From Microbacterium sp. (lineage in GTDB: Bacteria; Actinomycetota; Actinomycetes; Actinomycetales; Microbacteriaceae), in NCBI GenBank assembly GCA_031277945.1, contig JAITLK010000003.1, positions 186,001-250,000 of the forward strand: a DNA stretch of 64,000 nucleotides, written 5' to 3'. The notes beneath the pieces are model-generated. The model did no database searches. It was not told the DNA's origin and was given only the letters and a program-made list of their open reading frames with translations. A program made the position numbers and the translations under genes. Below are positions 48,196 through 58,494 of the stretch, piece after piece. How positions within the stretch are numbered: the stretch's first letter is position 1; the number at the start of each line of letters is the position of its first letter.

Positions 48196-49536
<1,341 letters not shown>

Positions 49537-50601
49537 CTATCCAGCGCGACCGTCCGTGTCCGATCCGTTGCCTCCGGTGTCCGCAACCTCATCGTGAGAC
49601 CTCTGCCGCGCTTGCTGCGGGGCAGGCGCCCAGACCGGTACGGGGGTCGCCGTGGCCGGAGGCGGCGGCACCGGCTGGCGGCGGAACTGACCGGTGAACA
49701 GCAGGATCGCGATCACGATGGCGAGCACGATCCAGGCCGCGACTCCGAGCGGACCGGCAAGGGCGAGATCGAGGCGTCGGGCATCGAAGAGGGCGAGGAA
49801 GACCGCCGCGGACGCGTTCAGCGAGCCATGGGCCAGCACCGCCGGCCACACCGAGGCACTTCGCAACCGCATCCAGCCGAGGAGGATCCCCCAGGCCACA
49901 CATCCCGCCACCATCAGCAGGACTCCCGAGACGTCGGGCCGGGCGAAGTTGTAGCCGAGCAGAATGATCGGCGCGTGCCAGAGTCCCCAGACCACTCCGG
50001 TGATCAGCAGCGTGGCCCACGTGCCCAGCGGGCGCAGCGCCGGAGTCAGCCAACCGCGCCAGCCCAGCTCCTCCCCCACGGCCAGCATCGACGAGAGGAT
50101 CGCGTTGAACGGAGTCGCCACGATCTGCACGATGATCACGGTCATGATCAGCTCGCGGTCGACGTCTCCCGGCAGCGTGGCGGCGAGTTGCTGCGCGATG
50201 ACGGACTGCTCGGGATCGAGGATGGCCCAGCCGCACAGCGCCGCAAGGCCGGCGATCAGCAGTGACAGCACCCAGGGCCCGAACAGACCGATCGCGAGGA
50301 AGAGGATGGTGCGACCCGCCGGGCGAAGCGGCCACATACCGAGGAAGCGCAGGCGATGCTGCGCAGGCGTCCGCAGCATCAGCACGACCACGAGCATCGC
50401 GACAGTCGGCGTGAACATCATCACGGGCAGCAGCAGCCCGGAGATCGGGTTGGCCAGCCCCCCGTCGAGCCAGAGCGGCAACACCACCGCCCAGGCCAGT
50501 CCGCACGCGACGAGGACGAACACGATCACCGCGCGCCAGGGCACACGACGGGGAAGGATCTCGGACTGACCCGGCACGGGCGCATGGTTGGTGTCGGTCA
50601 T
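49537..50601 (-). CDS. CPBP-family intramembrane metalloprotease
   Basis: The ATG at 50601 gives 354 residues with about eight membrane segments. The glutamic protease motifs are visible: EELGWRGWL, the FNAIL segment before it, and a later WGLWHAP His. C-terminal 45 residues are a Pro/Ala-rich cytoplasmic tail. It is the last gene of a GntR-DUF1648-CPBP unit, so it may serve envelope stress or peptide processing. Substrate unknown. Confidence 0.88.
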   Translation of the reverse strand: MTDTNHAPVPGQSEILPRRVPWRAVIVFVLVACGLAWAVVLPLWLDGGLANPISGLLLPVMMFTPTVAMLVVVLMLRTPAQHRLRFLGMWPLRPAGRTILFLAIGLFGPWVLSLLIAGLAALCGWAILDPEQSVIAQQLAATLPGDVDRELIMTVIIVQIVATPFNAILSSMLAVGEELGWRGWLTPALRPLGTWATLLITGVVWGLWHAPIILLGYNFARPDVSGVLLMVAGCVAWGILLGWMRLRSASVWPAVLAHGSLNASAAVFLALFDARRLDLALAGPLGVAAWIVLAIVIAILLFTGQFRRQPVPPPPATATPVPVWAPAPQQARQRSHDEVADTGGNGSDTDGRAG

Positions 50602-50605
50602 GATC

Positions 50606-51679
50606 TCATTCCTCTTTCCCATGGTCGTTGTCCTCTCGCGCCCGATCGGCGAGAGCAGCGAGAACGCCTGCGCCCCGTTCGGCATCAGGCACCGTCACCA
50701 CGAACTCGCGCCCGTCATGCCTGGTGACGGCGATGGCGCCGCCCCGGCGCACCACGACGCCGAACCGGCCGCCGGGGACATAGCGCAGACCCCAACCGCC
50801 GAAGTCCGAGAGCGGGTTGATCTGCGCCACATCGACGGCGGCGATCTCTGTCAGCGGAATGTGCACCCGCGGCCACCCGGCCACCGCGCGCACGGTGAGG
50901 CCGGTGCCGTCCACCCGGACACGGAAGTCGGTGGCCACAGCCACGAAGGAGGCCGCGAGCGCCATGACGCCGAGCACCACCCAGGCCAACGCGGACCCGG
51001 CGGCGGCAATGAGCACCGACAGTGCGAGCGTCACCCCGAGCAGCACCATCAGGGCCACCGCGGTGCCGCGTGAGACCCGGGCCCGCTGCGTCCAGAGCGT
51101 CCGGCTGTTCTCCGGAAGGGGCGTGGCGATCGCGGGCGCGTCGGCTTCGGCGCGGACGACCAGCGCCGGCTGCAGGAACCACCCCACCACTCCGGCCAGC
51201 AGCCCGGCCCCGAAGGCGGCGGGAACATCCCACGGTGTGAGGACGGCCTCGCGCCAATCGGAGACGTCCAGCTGGACCGCGGTAGAGCGCAGCGCCACGA
51301 CCGCAAGGAGCACGGAGAGGCCCAGGGCCATGGCCGCCGATCCGCGGGAGTTGTAGCTCCAGGCGCCGTCGCGCGCAGAGTTCGCCACGAACATCCACAG
51401 CAGCAGCGCGAAGCCGATGGGGAACACCAGCGCGAAGACGGGCAGCGGCCACCCGGCGCCCGAGCCGTCGGGGACCCCCGAGAACCCCCAGTGCGTGGCC
51501 GCGGGCACCGGAAGCCGGCCGAGCCACTGCAGCATGAGGATCCCGCTGACCAGTGCGATCACGGTGGGCAGCACCACTCCGACCACGACATAGCGTCGCA
51601 TCGCCGCCTCGACGGCGAGCGCGACATCGCCGCGGCTCACTGCTTGCTTGCCGTCTTCTCCGGGCTGTCGGTCGGTCAT
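50606..51679 (-). CDS. DUF1648-type membrane protein
   Basis: The protein has 357 residues. The segment PAATHWGFSGVPDG near residue 60 is the DUF1648 hallmark. About six membrane segments follow, then a C-terminal PH-like part (VRVDGTGLTVRAVAGWPRVHIPLTEI). These genes are commonly next to a YtrA-type GntR regulator, as here. Function unknown. Confidence 0.82.
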   Translation of the reverse strand: MTDRQPGEDGKQAVSRGDVALAVEAAMRRYVVVGVVLPTVIALVSGILMLQWLGRLPVPAATHWGFSGVPDGSGAGWPLPVFALVFPIGFALLLWMFVANSARDGAWSYNSRGSAAMALGLSVLLAVVALRSTAVQLDVSDWREAVLTPWDVPAAFGAGLLAGVVGWFLQPALVVRAEADAPAIATPLPENSRTLWTQRARVSRGTAVALMVLLGVTLALSVLIAAAGSALAWVVLGVMALAASFVAVATDFRVRVDGTGLTVRAVAGWPRVHIPLTEIAAVDVAQINPLSDFGGWGLRYVPGGRFGVVVRRGGAIAVTRHDGREFVVTVPDAERGAGVLAALADRAREDNDHGKEE

Positions 51680-52026
51680 CGAAAGGCCTCCTTCACGAGC
51701 GAGCCGAGGGTGTCGGCGGACATACCGAGGGCGCGAGCGCGCTCGACCAGGTCGTCGATCTCGCGGCTCAGGGACTGCCAGTGCGCTGCCGCATCGGTCA
51801 CGACCGCGCCGCGGCCACGCCGCATGTCGATCAGCCCCTCCTCACGGAGGTCCTGGTATGCACGCAGCACGGTGTGCAGGTTCATGCCCAACGACGCCGC
51901 AAGCTCGCGCGCGGTCGGCAGACGCTCCCCCGGACGCAGCTGTCCCGTCGCCGCTTCCCGGCGGATGCCGGCAGCGAGCTGCTCGAACAGCGGCTCTTCG
52001 CTCCCGGGATCGATGGTCACCAACAT
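51676..52026 (-). CDS. GntR-family regulator (YtrA type)
   Basis: The protein has 116 residues: a winged helix only (GERLPTARELAASLGMNLHTVLRAYQDL) plus a short helical tail, as in the YtrA subfamily. It overlaps the DUF1648 gene start. A palindrome in its own promoter indicates autoregulation. Confidence 0.9.
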   Translation of the reverse strand: MLVTIDPGSEEPLFEQLAAGIRREAATGQLRPGERLPTARELAASLGMNLHTVLRAYQDLREEGLIDMRRGRGAVVTDAAAHWQSLSREIDDLVERARALGMSADTLGSLVKEAFR

Positions 52027-52032
52027 GCTCTT

Positions 52033-52051
52033 ATTCTAGTTCTATTAGAAT
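52033..52051. promoter_or_regulatory. GntR operator overlapping a leaderless -10 box
   Basis: Arms ATTCTA and TAGAAT are separated by 7 bp. On the minus strand the TAGAAT arm doubles as a -10 box, 6 nt before the GntR ATG, so binding would block RNA polymerase directly. Confidence 0.65.
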
Positions 52052-52133
52052 TAAGTCTCCACCAGTGCGCGCGCGATTGTTGTCTTCCTACAACCGATTC
52101 GCCTCATCTCCGGGACTCGCCGACACTCGCAGG

Positions 52134-52604
52134 GTGCGCATCACTCCCCGTCGCCTCGCTTGGGGCATGAGTCTCTGGCTTCCCAACCTCTGCAGCGGCA
52201 TCCGCGTCCGCAGTTTCAGCACGGACTGGACGGTCGCCGTCGTGGAACTCCACGTCAACCTACTGACCCGCAACTACGTGAAGACGGCGTTCGGCGGGTC
52301 CATGTCGGCGATGACCGATCCCTACTTCTTCATGCTGGTCATGCACCAGCTGGGCAGGGACTACGTGGTGTGGGACACCCGGGGCGAGATCGAGTTCGTC
52401 AAACCCGGACGCGGGGTGCTCACCGCGCGATTCGAGGTACCCCGCGAGCGCGTCGAGGAGATCCGGCGCCGGGCCGAGGGTGGCGCGAAGGTCCTCGAGT
52501 GGTTCGATGCCGTCATCACGGATCGATCGGGAGACGTCGTCGCCCGTGTTCGCCGCGAGGTGTACATCCGGGAGAAGCGGCGCGTCACCGACGCTCGGGG
52601 CTGA
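52134..52604 (+). CDS. DUF4442 hotdog-fold thioesterase-like protein
   Basis: The GTG at 52134 (VRITPRRLAW) gives 156 residues; an ATG at 52168 is an alternative. The pattern NLCSGIRVRSFSTDWTVAVVELH, then FGGSMSAMTDPYFFMLVMHQLG and YVVWDTRGEIEFVKPGRG fits DUF4442, a hotdog-fold family related to 4HBT thioesterases. Substrate unknown. Confidence 0.83.
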   Translation: MRITPRRLAWGMSLWLPNLCSGIRVRSFSTDWTVAVVELHVNLLTRNYVKTAFGGSMSAMTDPYFFMLVMHQLGRDYVVWDTRGEIEFVKPGRGVLTARFEVPRERVEEIRRRAEGGAKVLEWFDAVITDRSGDVVARVRREVYIREKRRVTDARG

Positions 52605-52621
52605 CACGCCCGCGGCCCAGC

Positions 52622-53893
52622 TCAGCCGAGCGGCTTGAGCTCCAGGTCTTCGCGACGCTGCTCCGCGGAGACCGTGGCGAAGGACGTGTATCCGTCAGCC
52701 GCCGCGCGCTCCAGCAGGGCCTTCAGGTTCTTGGTGCGCTGTTCCAGCCGAACGCGCGTCCCCTCGCTCACCAGAGCAGTCTTCAGGGCGACCAGCGCGG
52801 CGACCGGAACGTCCTTGTCATGCACCAGCACGACGGCCGGCCCGGCGTCCGCATCGCTCTCCTCCAGCAGGTCGACGATGCGCTCGAAGCCGATCGAGAA
52901 TCCGACGGCCGCAACGTCCTGTCCGAGGAAGCGACCGATCATTCCGTCGTAGCGGCCGCCGCCGCCCAGCGAATAGCCGACGCTCGGGTGGGCGAGCTCG
53001 AAGATCGTGCCCGTGTAGTAGCCCATGCCGCGCACGAGGAACGGGTCGAACTCGAACGGTGCAGTGTCACGGCCGGCACGCACTGCCTCGGCGATGGCGA
53101 GCAGGTTCTCCACGCCCTCGGCGCCGACGCCCTCGGGGAGCACGGCACGGATCGCCTCGCCGGTGAAGTCGGCCGCAGGAGTGAGGGCCGAGAGGTATGC
53201 CTCGAAGCCGTCCACTGCCGCCGGGGTCACGCCGCGGTCCCGCAACTCGGCGGCGACACCCGCCGGACCGATCTTGTCGAGCTTGTCGATAGTGATGAGC
53301 ACACCCGGCCGCTCCTCAACGGCGAACCCGAAGTGATCCAGCAGACTGTCCAGGATCCGGCGGTCGTTGATCCGCACCGTCACCCCGGGAAGGCCCAGGG
53401 CGTCGATCGCATCCAGAGTCGCCGTGATGAGCTCGGCTTCGGCGCGGAAGGTCGCGTCGCCGATCACGTCGATGTCGCTCTGCACGAACTGGCGGTAGCG
53501 GCCCTTCTGCGGACGCTCGGCCCGCCACACCGGTGCCATCTGCAGTGAACGGAACACCGTGGGCAGCTGCGCGCGGTGCGTCGCATAGAAACGTGCGAGC
53601 GGGACGGTGAGGTCGTAGCGCAGACCAAGGTCGCTCAGGGCGCCCTGGTCTTCCGCGGCGTCACGAACGGCGTCGGCGTCCAGACCGCGCTTGAGGATGT
53701 TGAAGGCGAGCTTCTCGTTGTCCCCGCCGATCCCGGCGTGCAATCGCGCGTGATCCTCCATCACGGGAGTCTCGATCTCGTCGAAGCCGTGCGCGCGGTA
53801 GCGGCCGCGGATCACGGCGAGCACGCGCTCGCGACGAGTCTTCTCAGACGGGAGGAAATCGCGCATTCCGCGCGGAGGGTTCACAGCTGCCAC
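52622..53893 (-). CDS. hisS: Histidyl-tRNA synthetase
   Basis: The protein has 423 residues. Class II motifs are visible: GMRDFLP, ETPVMEDHA, motif 2 (VWRAERPQKGRYRQFVQSDIDVIG), the His-specific LVRGMGYYTGTIFE and motif 3 (GGGGRYDGMIGRF). A C-terminal anticodon-binding domain is present. A second GTG four codons inside is a possible start. Confidence 0.97.
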   Translation of the reverse strand: MAAVNPPRGMRDFLPSEKTRRERVLAVIRGRYRAHGFDEIETPVMEDHARLHAGIGGDNEKLAFNILKRGLDADAVRDAAEDQGALSDLGLRYDLTVPLARFYATHRAQLPTVFRSLQMAPVWRAERPQKGRYRQFVQSDIDVIGDATFRAEAELITATLDAIDALGLPGVTVRINDRRILDSLLDHFGFAVEERPGVLITIDKLDKIGPAGVAAELRDRGVTPAAVDGFEAYLSALTPAADFTGEAIRAVLPEGVGAEGVENLLAIAEAVRAGRDTAPFEFDPFLVRGMGYYTGTIFELAHPSVGYSLGGGGRYDGMIGRFLGQDVAAVGFSIGFERIVDLLEESDADAGPAVVLVHDKDVPVAALVALKTALVSEGTRVRLEQRTKNLKALLERAAADGYTSFATVSAEQRREDLELKPLG

Positions 53894-53932
53894 TCCCCTA
53901 TCCTTCCAGATCGCGGAGCGCGGACGTGTCGC

Positions 53933-54685
53933 TCAGCGCCCCCGCGAGCCGATGCGGGCGAGGACCGAATCCGGGACCACCTTCGTCAGCGCTGTGAGTG
54001 CCCGATAGCGCCACGACGGCACCGAGACGGATCGTCCTCGCGCCAGATCTCGAAGGGATTCCCGCACCACCCGCTGCGGGGTGAGCCACATCCACCCCGC
54101 GACACCCTCCTGCCCGGGCGGGAGGCCCAGCCGCTCGTGGAAGTTCGTGTGCGTGTACCCGGGGCACACCGCTGTCACGGTCACCCCCGGATAGTAGCCG
54201 TTCGCCCAGCGGCTGAAGCTGAGCAGCCAGGCTTTCGCGGCGCCGTAGGTGGAGCGCGGGATGAAGGCCGCCACCGATGCCACGTTGAGGATGCGGCCGC
54301 CACGCTCGCGCATCACGGGCAGCACTGCGTGCATCAGGCGCATGGAGACCTCCACGTGCAGCCGCAGATGGTCAACTTCACGTTCGATGTCGACGTCCGC
54401 GAACGACAGCGGCAGCCCGAAGCCCGCGTTGTTGATGAGGACATCGACGGGACGGGACCGGTCGCCCAGCCTGTCCTCCACGCGGGCGCGCTGACGAGGC
54501 TTGAGGAGGTCCGCGACGATGATCTCCACCTCGCTGCCGCGAGCGCGCAGCTCCTCGGCCAGTTCACCGAGCGCGTCCTTGTCGCGCGCGACGAGCACCA
54601 GATCGCCACCCGCGGCGGAGATCTGGCGTGCGTACTCGGCCCCGAGTCCGGAGCTCGCTCCGGTGATCACTGCAATCTTGCTCAT
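53933..54685 (-). CDS. Short-chain dehydrogenase/reductase
   Basis: The protein has 250 residues. Cofactor motif TGASSGLGAEYA, NNAG (LINNAGFG), catalytic Ser (NVASVAAF) and YxxxK (YGAAKAW) are present, with the PGYTHT segment after. An Arg near the end of strand 2 (VARDKDAL) suggests NADP(H). Substrate unknown. Confidence 0.92.
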   Translation of the reverse strand: MSKIAVITGASSGLGAEYARQISAAGGDLVLVARDKDALGELAEELRARGSEVEIIVADLLKPRQRARVEDRLGDRSRPVDVLINNAGFGLPLSFADVDIEREVDHLRLHVEVSMRLMHAVLPVMRERGGRILNVASVAAFIPRSTYGAAKAWLLSFSRWANGYYPGVTVTAVCPGYTHTNFHERLGLPPGQEGVAGWMWLTPQRVVRESLRDLARGRSVSVPSWRYRALTALTKVVPDSVLARIGSRGR

Positions 54686-54835
54686 CGGTGTCTCCTCAGT
54701 GTGGATACGTCGTGGAGTGAGGATACGTGCCGGCTGCAACTGCGACGACGGACCACCCCGTCGATCATGCACCCGCTCCCGTCCGGATCGGCTCGCCCAC
54801 GCACCTACACCCCTCGCGTCCGGCGATTCTGCCCG

Positions 54836-54848
54836 TAAGATCACCGAC
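54836..54848 (+). promoter_or_regulatory. Leaderless -10 box of the ACT-domain gene
   Basis: TAAGAT, exactly 7 nt, then ATG. It shows that the host uses the same promoter form as the prophage accessory genes. Confidence 0.55.
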
Positions 54849-55352
54849 ATGACGACTCTCGTTCTCACAGTCATCGGTGACGACCGTTCCGGTCTGGTCA
54901 GCTCCCTGTCTGAGGTGATCGCGGCCCACGAGGGCAACTGGACGACCTCGCGCATGAGTGAGCTCGCCGGGAAGTTCGCGGGCATCGTTCTTGTGGAGGT
55001 GGATGCGTCGCGCGTCGACGATCTGACCCGTGCCCTGCAGCCGCTGTCCGGGTTGCTGGAGATCACGGCGCAGCCGGGCCGCGATGACGCCACCGCCCGC
55101 GGCGAGCGGTTGGAGATCGATCTGGTCGGTGACGACCACCCCGGCATCGTGCATCAGGTGACCGATGCGATCCAGCGTGGCGGCGGAAGCATCGAAACCC
55201 TCACCACCGGCATCACCGAGGCCCCGATGGCCGGCGGTCTTCTGTTCACCGCGACGGCCGTGGTTCGCATCGATGGTGATGGAAGCGCGTTGCGCACCGC
55301 GCTGGAGGATCTCGCCAAGGACCTCATGGTGGAGTTCAGCTTCGGGAGCTGA
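54849..55352 (+). CDS. Double ACT-domain protein (GcvR-like)
   Basis: The protein has 167 residues with two ACT domains: VLTVIGDDRSGLVSSLSEVI (2-80) and IDLVGDDHPGIVHQVTDAI (90-165). Such proteins bind amino acids and are named after the glycine cleavage regulator GcvR, though no glycine genes are nearby. Confidence 0.85.
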   Translation: MTTLVLTVIGDDRSGLVSSLSEVIAAHEGNWTTSRMSELAGKFAGIVLVEVDASRVDDLTRALQPLSGLLEITAQPGRDDATARGERLEIDLVGDDHPGIVHQVTDAIQRGGGSIETLTTGITEAPMAGGLLFTATAVVRIDGDGSALRTALEDLAKDLMVEFSFGS

Positions 55353-55358
55353 CTCCCC

Positions 55359-56792
55359 TCAGGCGGCCGGCGCAGCCACGGCCGGGTGGAACCAGTACGT
55401 GTCGTCAGCCGCGCTCACCGTTCCCGCCGTGTTGACCACGACGGCACCGTACTCGTTGACGACGAGCCATTCCCAGGCGAGTTCGTCGGCGATGCGTTCC
55501 CCGGACTCCGGATCGAGGATGATGCCCTGATCGGCGGAGTCGACTCCGTAGACGAGGCCCTCGGCGAGGACCACGCCGCGCACCGATCCATATCCGGATG
55601 TCCGGCGTGTCCACTCCGTGCTCAGCGTGGCGGGATCCAGGGAGCGGAATCCGGACTGCACGTCATACAGTCGGCCGCCCTGGGCCAGCGGCCGCTCGAC
55701 CGTGCTCGCCGCACCACCCAGGTCTTCGCCCGTGCGTGGGTCGATCATCCGGGTGACGGTGCGGGTGGTGGAGTACGACACGGTGGTGAGGGCGGTCCCG
55801 GTGCCGACGGGGAAGGCCCAGGCATCGGTGGATGCCTGGTCCTCGCCGACATGGTTCCACAAGATCTTGCCGGTCACACGGTCCAGACCGCCGACCTGCG
55901 GGTACGGCTCGCCCGCGAGACCCGAGAGGCGCATGATCACGACGTCGCCGGCCTCACCGGCGAACTTGCCGTCCTGAGTCCACCGCGTCGCGCCGTCCTG
56001 ATCGGCGGACCAGGTCCAGGCCACTCCGCCGCCGCGCGGGCTCAGCCCGATCACCAGGGATCCGTCGGAGAGCTGATCGAGGCTCACCCGCTGATCCAGC
56101 ACGGAGGTGGCCGAAGCAGAGGGGACAGCCGTGGCGACCGTGCGCCGCTCGCCGGTCACCGCGTTGTATCCGATGAGCACGAGCCCGGGGTCATCGGCGG
56201 CAGCGGAGGCGGCCGGATCCGGGGTCTGCTCGGTGAGCGCAGCCGTGGCATCGGATCCGGGAACGACCACAGCGGGGGCGTGCGCGGCGTCGCCCTCGGT
56301 CTGCTCGGCCGCCGACACGGAAGCGACCGCCATCGCCACCCATACCGTGGTGCCGTCCGCCGTGACCACCGGCTTCGTCGGCATCGCCTGCGACTCGCCC
56401 CGGAGGTCGGTGAGATCGTCCTGCCACAGGGCCCGCCCGGATTCGGTATCGATGCGGGTCACGGTGGTGCCGCTGACGAAGAGACTGGTCCCCGCCAGCG
56501 CGACCGGCGCGTCGGTGACGGTGCCCCGGGTGTTGGGGGTGAAATCGCTCGGCAGTAACAACAGCGATCCGGACTCGGAGAACGCGGTGGGCGGCTGGAA
56601 CGCGGCCAGCGTGGGCTGCGGGAGGCTGGTCGGCTGCGGTTCGGGCGTCGGGGTGGGGGTGGAGGAGGCCGAGCTGCTCGGGGTCGCCTCCAAGGCGGCA
56701 TCGGTGGCAGTGCACGCCGTCACGGACGCCAGGAGTGCGCCCGCGGCCGCAACGGCGAACATGCGGAGAGATCGGTGCGGGTTCGCCATCAT
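55359..56792 (-). CDS. Lipoprotein with PQQ-like beta-propeller
   Basis: The protein has 477 residues. A lipoprotein signal (AAAGALLASVTAC) and a Ser/Thr/Pro linker lead to beta-propeller repeats (RIDTESGRALWQDDL, LDRVTGKILWNHV, SLDPATLSTEWTRR, ILDPESGERIADEL). These resemble PQQ-type blades without the cofactor residues. It is probably an extracytoplasmic scaffold or sensor. An ATG one codon downstream is equally possible. Confidence 0.82.
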   Translation of the reverse strand: MMANPHRSLRMFAVAAAGALLASVTACTATDAALEATPSSSASSTPTPTPEPQPTSLPQPTLAAFQPPTAFSESGSLLLLPSDFTPNTRGTVTDAPVALAGTSLFVSGTTVTRIDTESGRALWQDDLTDLRGESQAMPTKPVVTADGTTVWVAMAVASVSAAEQTEGDAAHAPAVVVPGSDATAALTEQTPDPAASAAADDPGLVLIGYNAVTGERRTVATAVPSASATSVLDQRVSLDQLSDGSLVIGLSPRGGGVAWTWSADQDGATRWTQDGKFAGEAGDVVIMRLSGLAGEPYPQVGGLDRVTGKILWNHVGEDQASTDAWAFPVGTGTALTTVSYSTTRTVTRMIDPRTGEDLGGAASTVERPLAQGGRLYDVQSGFRSLDPATLSTEWTRRTSGYGSVRGVVLAEGLVYGVDSADQGIILDPESGERIADELAWEWLVVNEYGAVVVNTAGTVSAADDTYWFHPAVAAPAA

Positions 56793-56956
56793 CCCATCGT
56801 GCCATCGCCGTGCCGAAACGACCGGAGCGTCTCAACAGGTGTGTGCCGATCGTGATCACATCCGATCCGATCACGCGCGTGACCGGATCGACCGGGATTG
56901 TGACAGCGCATTGCGCAGGCGCGACCGATACGCTCGCACGCGCCTACCGTGTAGTC

Positions 56957-57406
56957 ATGTCCCCGCTCGTCGCGATCCTCCTCCTCGCCGGCCTCGTCGG
57001 CGTCGTCACGGCTGCCGGCCTGATCGGTCGCGCGCGATCCGCAGCACCACGAGCTGCGCGAGCGGATGCGATCGGCGAGGACATCGTGCCGGCGGATGCG
57101 CTCGGCGAGGCGGCGACACTGGTCCAGTTCAGCACGCGGTTCTGCGGCTCGTGCCCCGGGGTGGCCCGGAATCTTCGCTCGCTCGCCGAGGACCGTCCGG
57201 GTGTGGCCCACGTCGAGGTCGACATCACAGATCGTGCGGAGGTGGCCACCCGCCTGCACATCCTGCAGACCCCCACCGTGCTGCTGCTCGATCACGACGG
57301 CGTCCCCCTCTCCCGCTTCACCGGGGCCGCTCCTCGCTCGGCGTACCTCCGAGAGCTCTCGCGCGTGCTGGAGCCTGGTCCGTCGGCTTCCTCCCTTCCC
57401 TCCTGA
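56957..57406 (+). CDS. Membrane-anchored thioredoxin-like protein
   Basis: The protein has 149 residues. One N-terminal membrane segment (1-24) precedes a thioredoxin domain with active site CGSC (FCGSCPG) instead of CGPC and cis-Pro in ILQTPTVLLL. A TACCGT box lies 6 nt before the ATG. It is followed by a DUF4395 protein, the usual pairing, and probably reduces or oxidises proteins outside the membrane. Confidence 0.88.
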   Translation: MSPLVAILLLAGLVGVVTAAGLIGRARSAAPRAARADAIGEDIVPADALGEAATLVQFSTRFCGSCPGVARNLRSLAEDRPGVAHVEVDITDRAEVATRLHILQTPTVLLLDHDGVPLSRFTGAAPRSAYLRELSRVLEPGPSASSLPS

Positions 57407-57434
57407 TCCAGCCGCGCGAAGAAACGAGAGTCTC

Positions 57435-58004
57435 ATGTCCGATTCCTCCCCGATTCCGCGACCGATCGATCCGCGGGGGCCACGCTTCGCAGCCGGGATC
57501 ACCGCGGTACTCCTCGCCGCCGCCGTCGTCCTCTCCCTTCTCGGGATCTCGACGCAGCGCGGCAGTGCCGGCTGGTACGCGTTCCAGCCCGCCGCCGGCG
57601 CCACGTTCTCGCCCGATGTCTGGACCATCCAGCAGGTGCCGGTCCTCACGCGCCTGCTCGATCCGGCTGCCCTGCTCCTGATCCTCATCGCCGCGCTCTT
57701 CCTATGGGGAGTGCTGTCACCTGCCACCGCGCCCTGGGGTCTGCTCTTCCGAAAGGCTGTCGCCCCCCGTCTGACACCGCCCACGGATCTCGAGGATCCA
57801 CGACCGCCCCGGTTCGCGCAGGGCGTGGGGCTTTTCGTGGTGACGGTCGGAATCGTGCTGCACCTGGCCGGGGTGCCGTGGGCGCTGCCGATCGCCGCCG
57901 CGGCGGCGTTCGCCGCCGCGTTCCTGAACGCCGTCTTCGGCGTGTGCCTCGGCTGCATGCTCTACCTCGCGCTGGCTCGGGTGCGTCAACCACGAGTCGC
58001 CTGA
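57435..58004 (+). CDS. DUF4395 membrane protein
   Basis: The protein has 189 residues and four membrane segments. DPRGPRFAAGITAVLL at the start and FGVCLGCMLYL near the end are family marks; the CLGC pair may exchange disulfides with the adjacent thioredoxin. Confidence 0.87.
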   Translation: MSDSSPIPRPIDPRGPRFAAGITAVLLAAAVVLSLLGISTQRGSAGWYAFQPAAGATFSPDVWTIQQVPVLTRLLDPAALLLILIAALFLWGVLSPATAPWGLLFRKAVAPRLTPPTDLEDPRPPRFAQGVGLFVVTVGIVLHLAGVPWALPIAAAAAFAAAFLNAVFGVCLGCMLYLALARVRQPRVA

Positions 58005-58068
58005 CCCGTCGCGTCGAGTCGGCTCGGACACTAGGCTGGCGTTCGAACACCCATCGGGAGGAGACACC

Positions 58069-58494
58069 ATGTCCGTCACGAGCGAAGCGACCACTGTCTG
58101 GAGCGGATCCCTCACGGAGGGGTCGGGAACCGTGACCTTCGACAGCTCGCGCATCGGCAGCTTCGATGTGAACTGGAAGGCTCGCAGCGAGGGCTCCGAC
58201 AGCACCACCACCCCGGAGGAGCTCATCGCTGCCGCGCACGCGTCCTGCTTCGCCATGGCCCTCTCCCACGCACTCTCCGGCAACGGCACGCCGCCCGAGA
58301 AGCTCAACGTGACGGCATCCGTCACGTTCCAGCCCGGCACCGGGATCACCGGCAGCCACCTGAACCTCCACGCGTCGGTGCCCGGCCTCTCCGATGCTGA
58401 TTTCCAGCGGCTCGCCGCCGAGGCGAAGGCCGGCTGCCCGGTGTCTCAGGCACTGTCCGGCATCGAGATCACGCTGGAAGCCACGCTTGGCTGA
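58069..58494 (+). CDS. OsmC-family peroxiredoxin
   Basis: The ATG behind GGGAGGAG gives 141 residues. Both redox cysteines are present (AAHASCFAMALS and AKAGCPVSQAL), with the Glu in TTPEELIAA. It reduces organic hydroperoxides and follows two other thiol-redox genes. Confidence 0.92.
   Translation: MSVTSEATTVWSGSLTEGSGTVTFDSSRIGSFDVNWKARSEGSDSTTTPEELIAAAHASCFAMALSHALSGNGTPPEKLNVTASVTFQPGTGITGSHLNLHASVPGLSDADFQRLAAEAKAGCPVSQALSGIEITLEATLG

Noticed and set aside
52160-53548. Long + strand frame opposite hisS
   Set aside because: The hisS motifs are unambiguous and the + frame is Arg/Gly/His-rich without any start signal.
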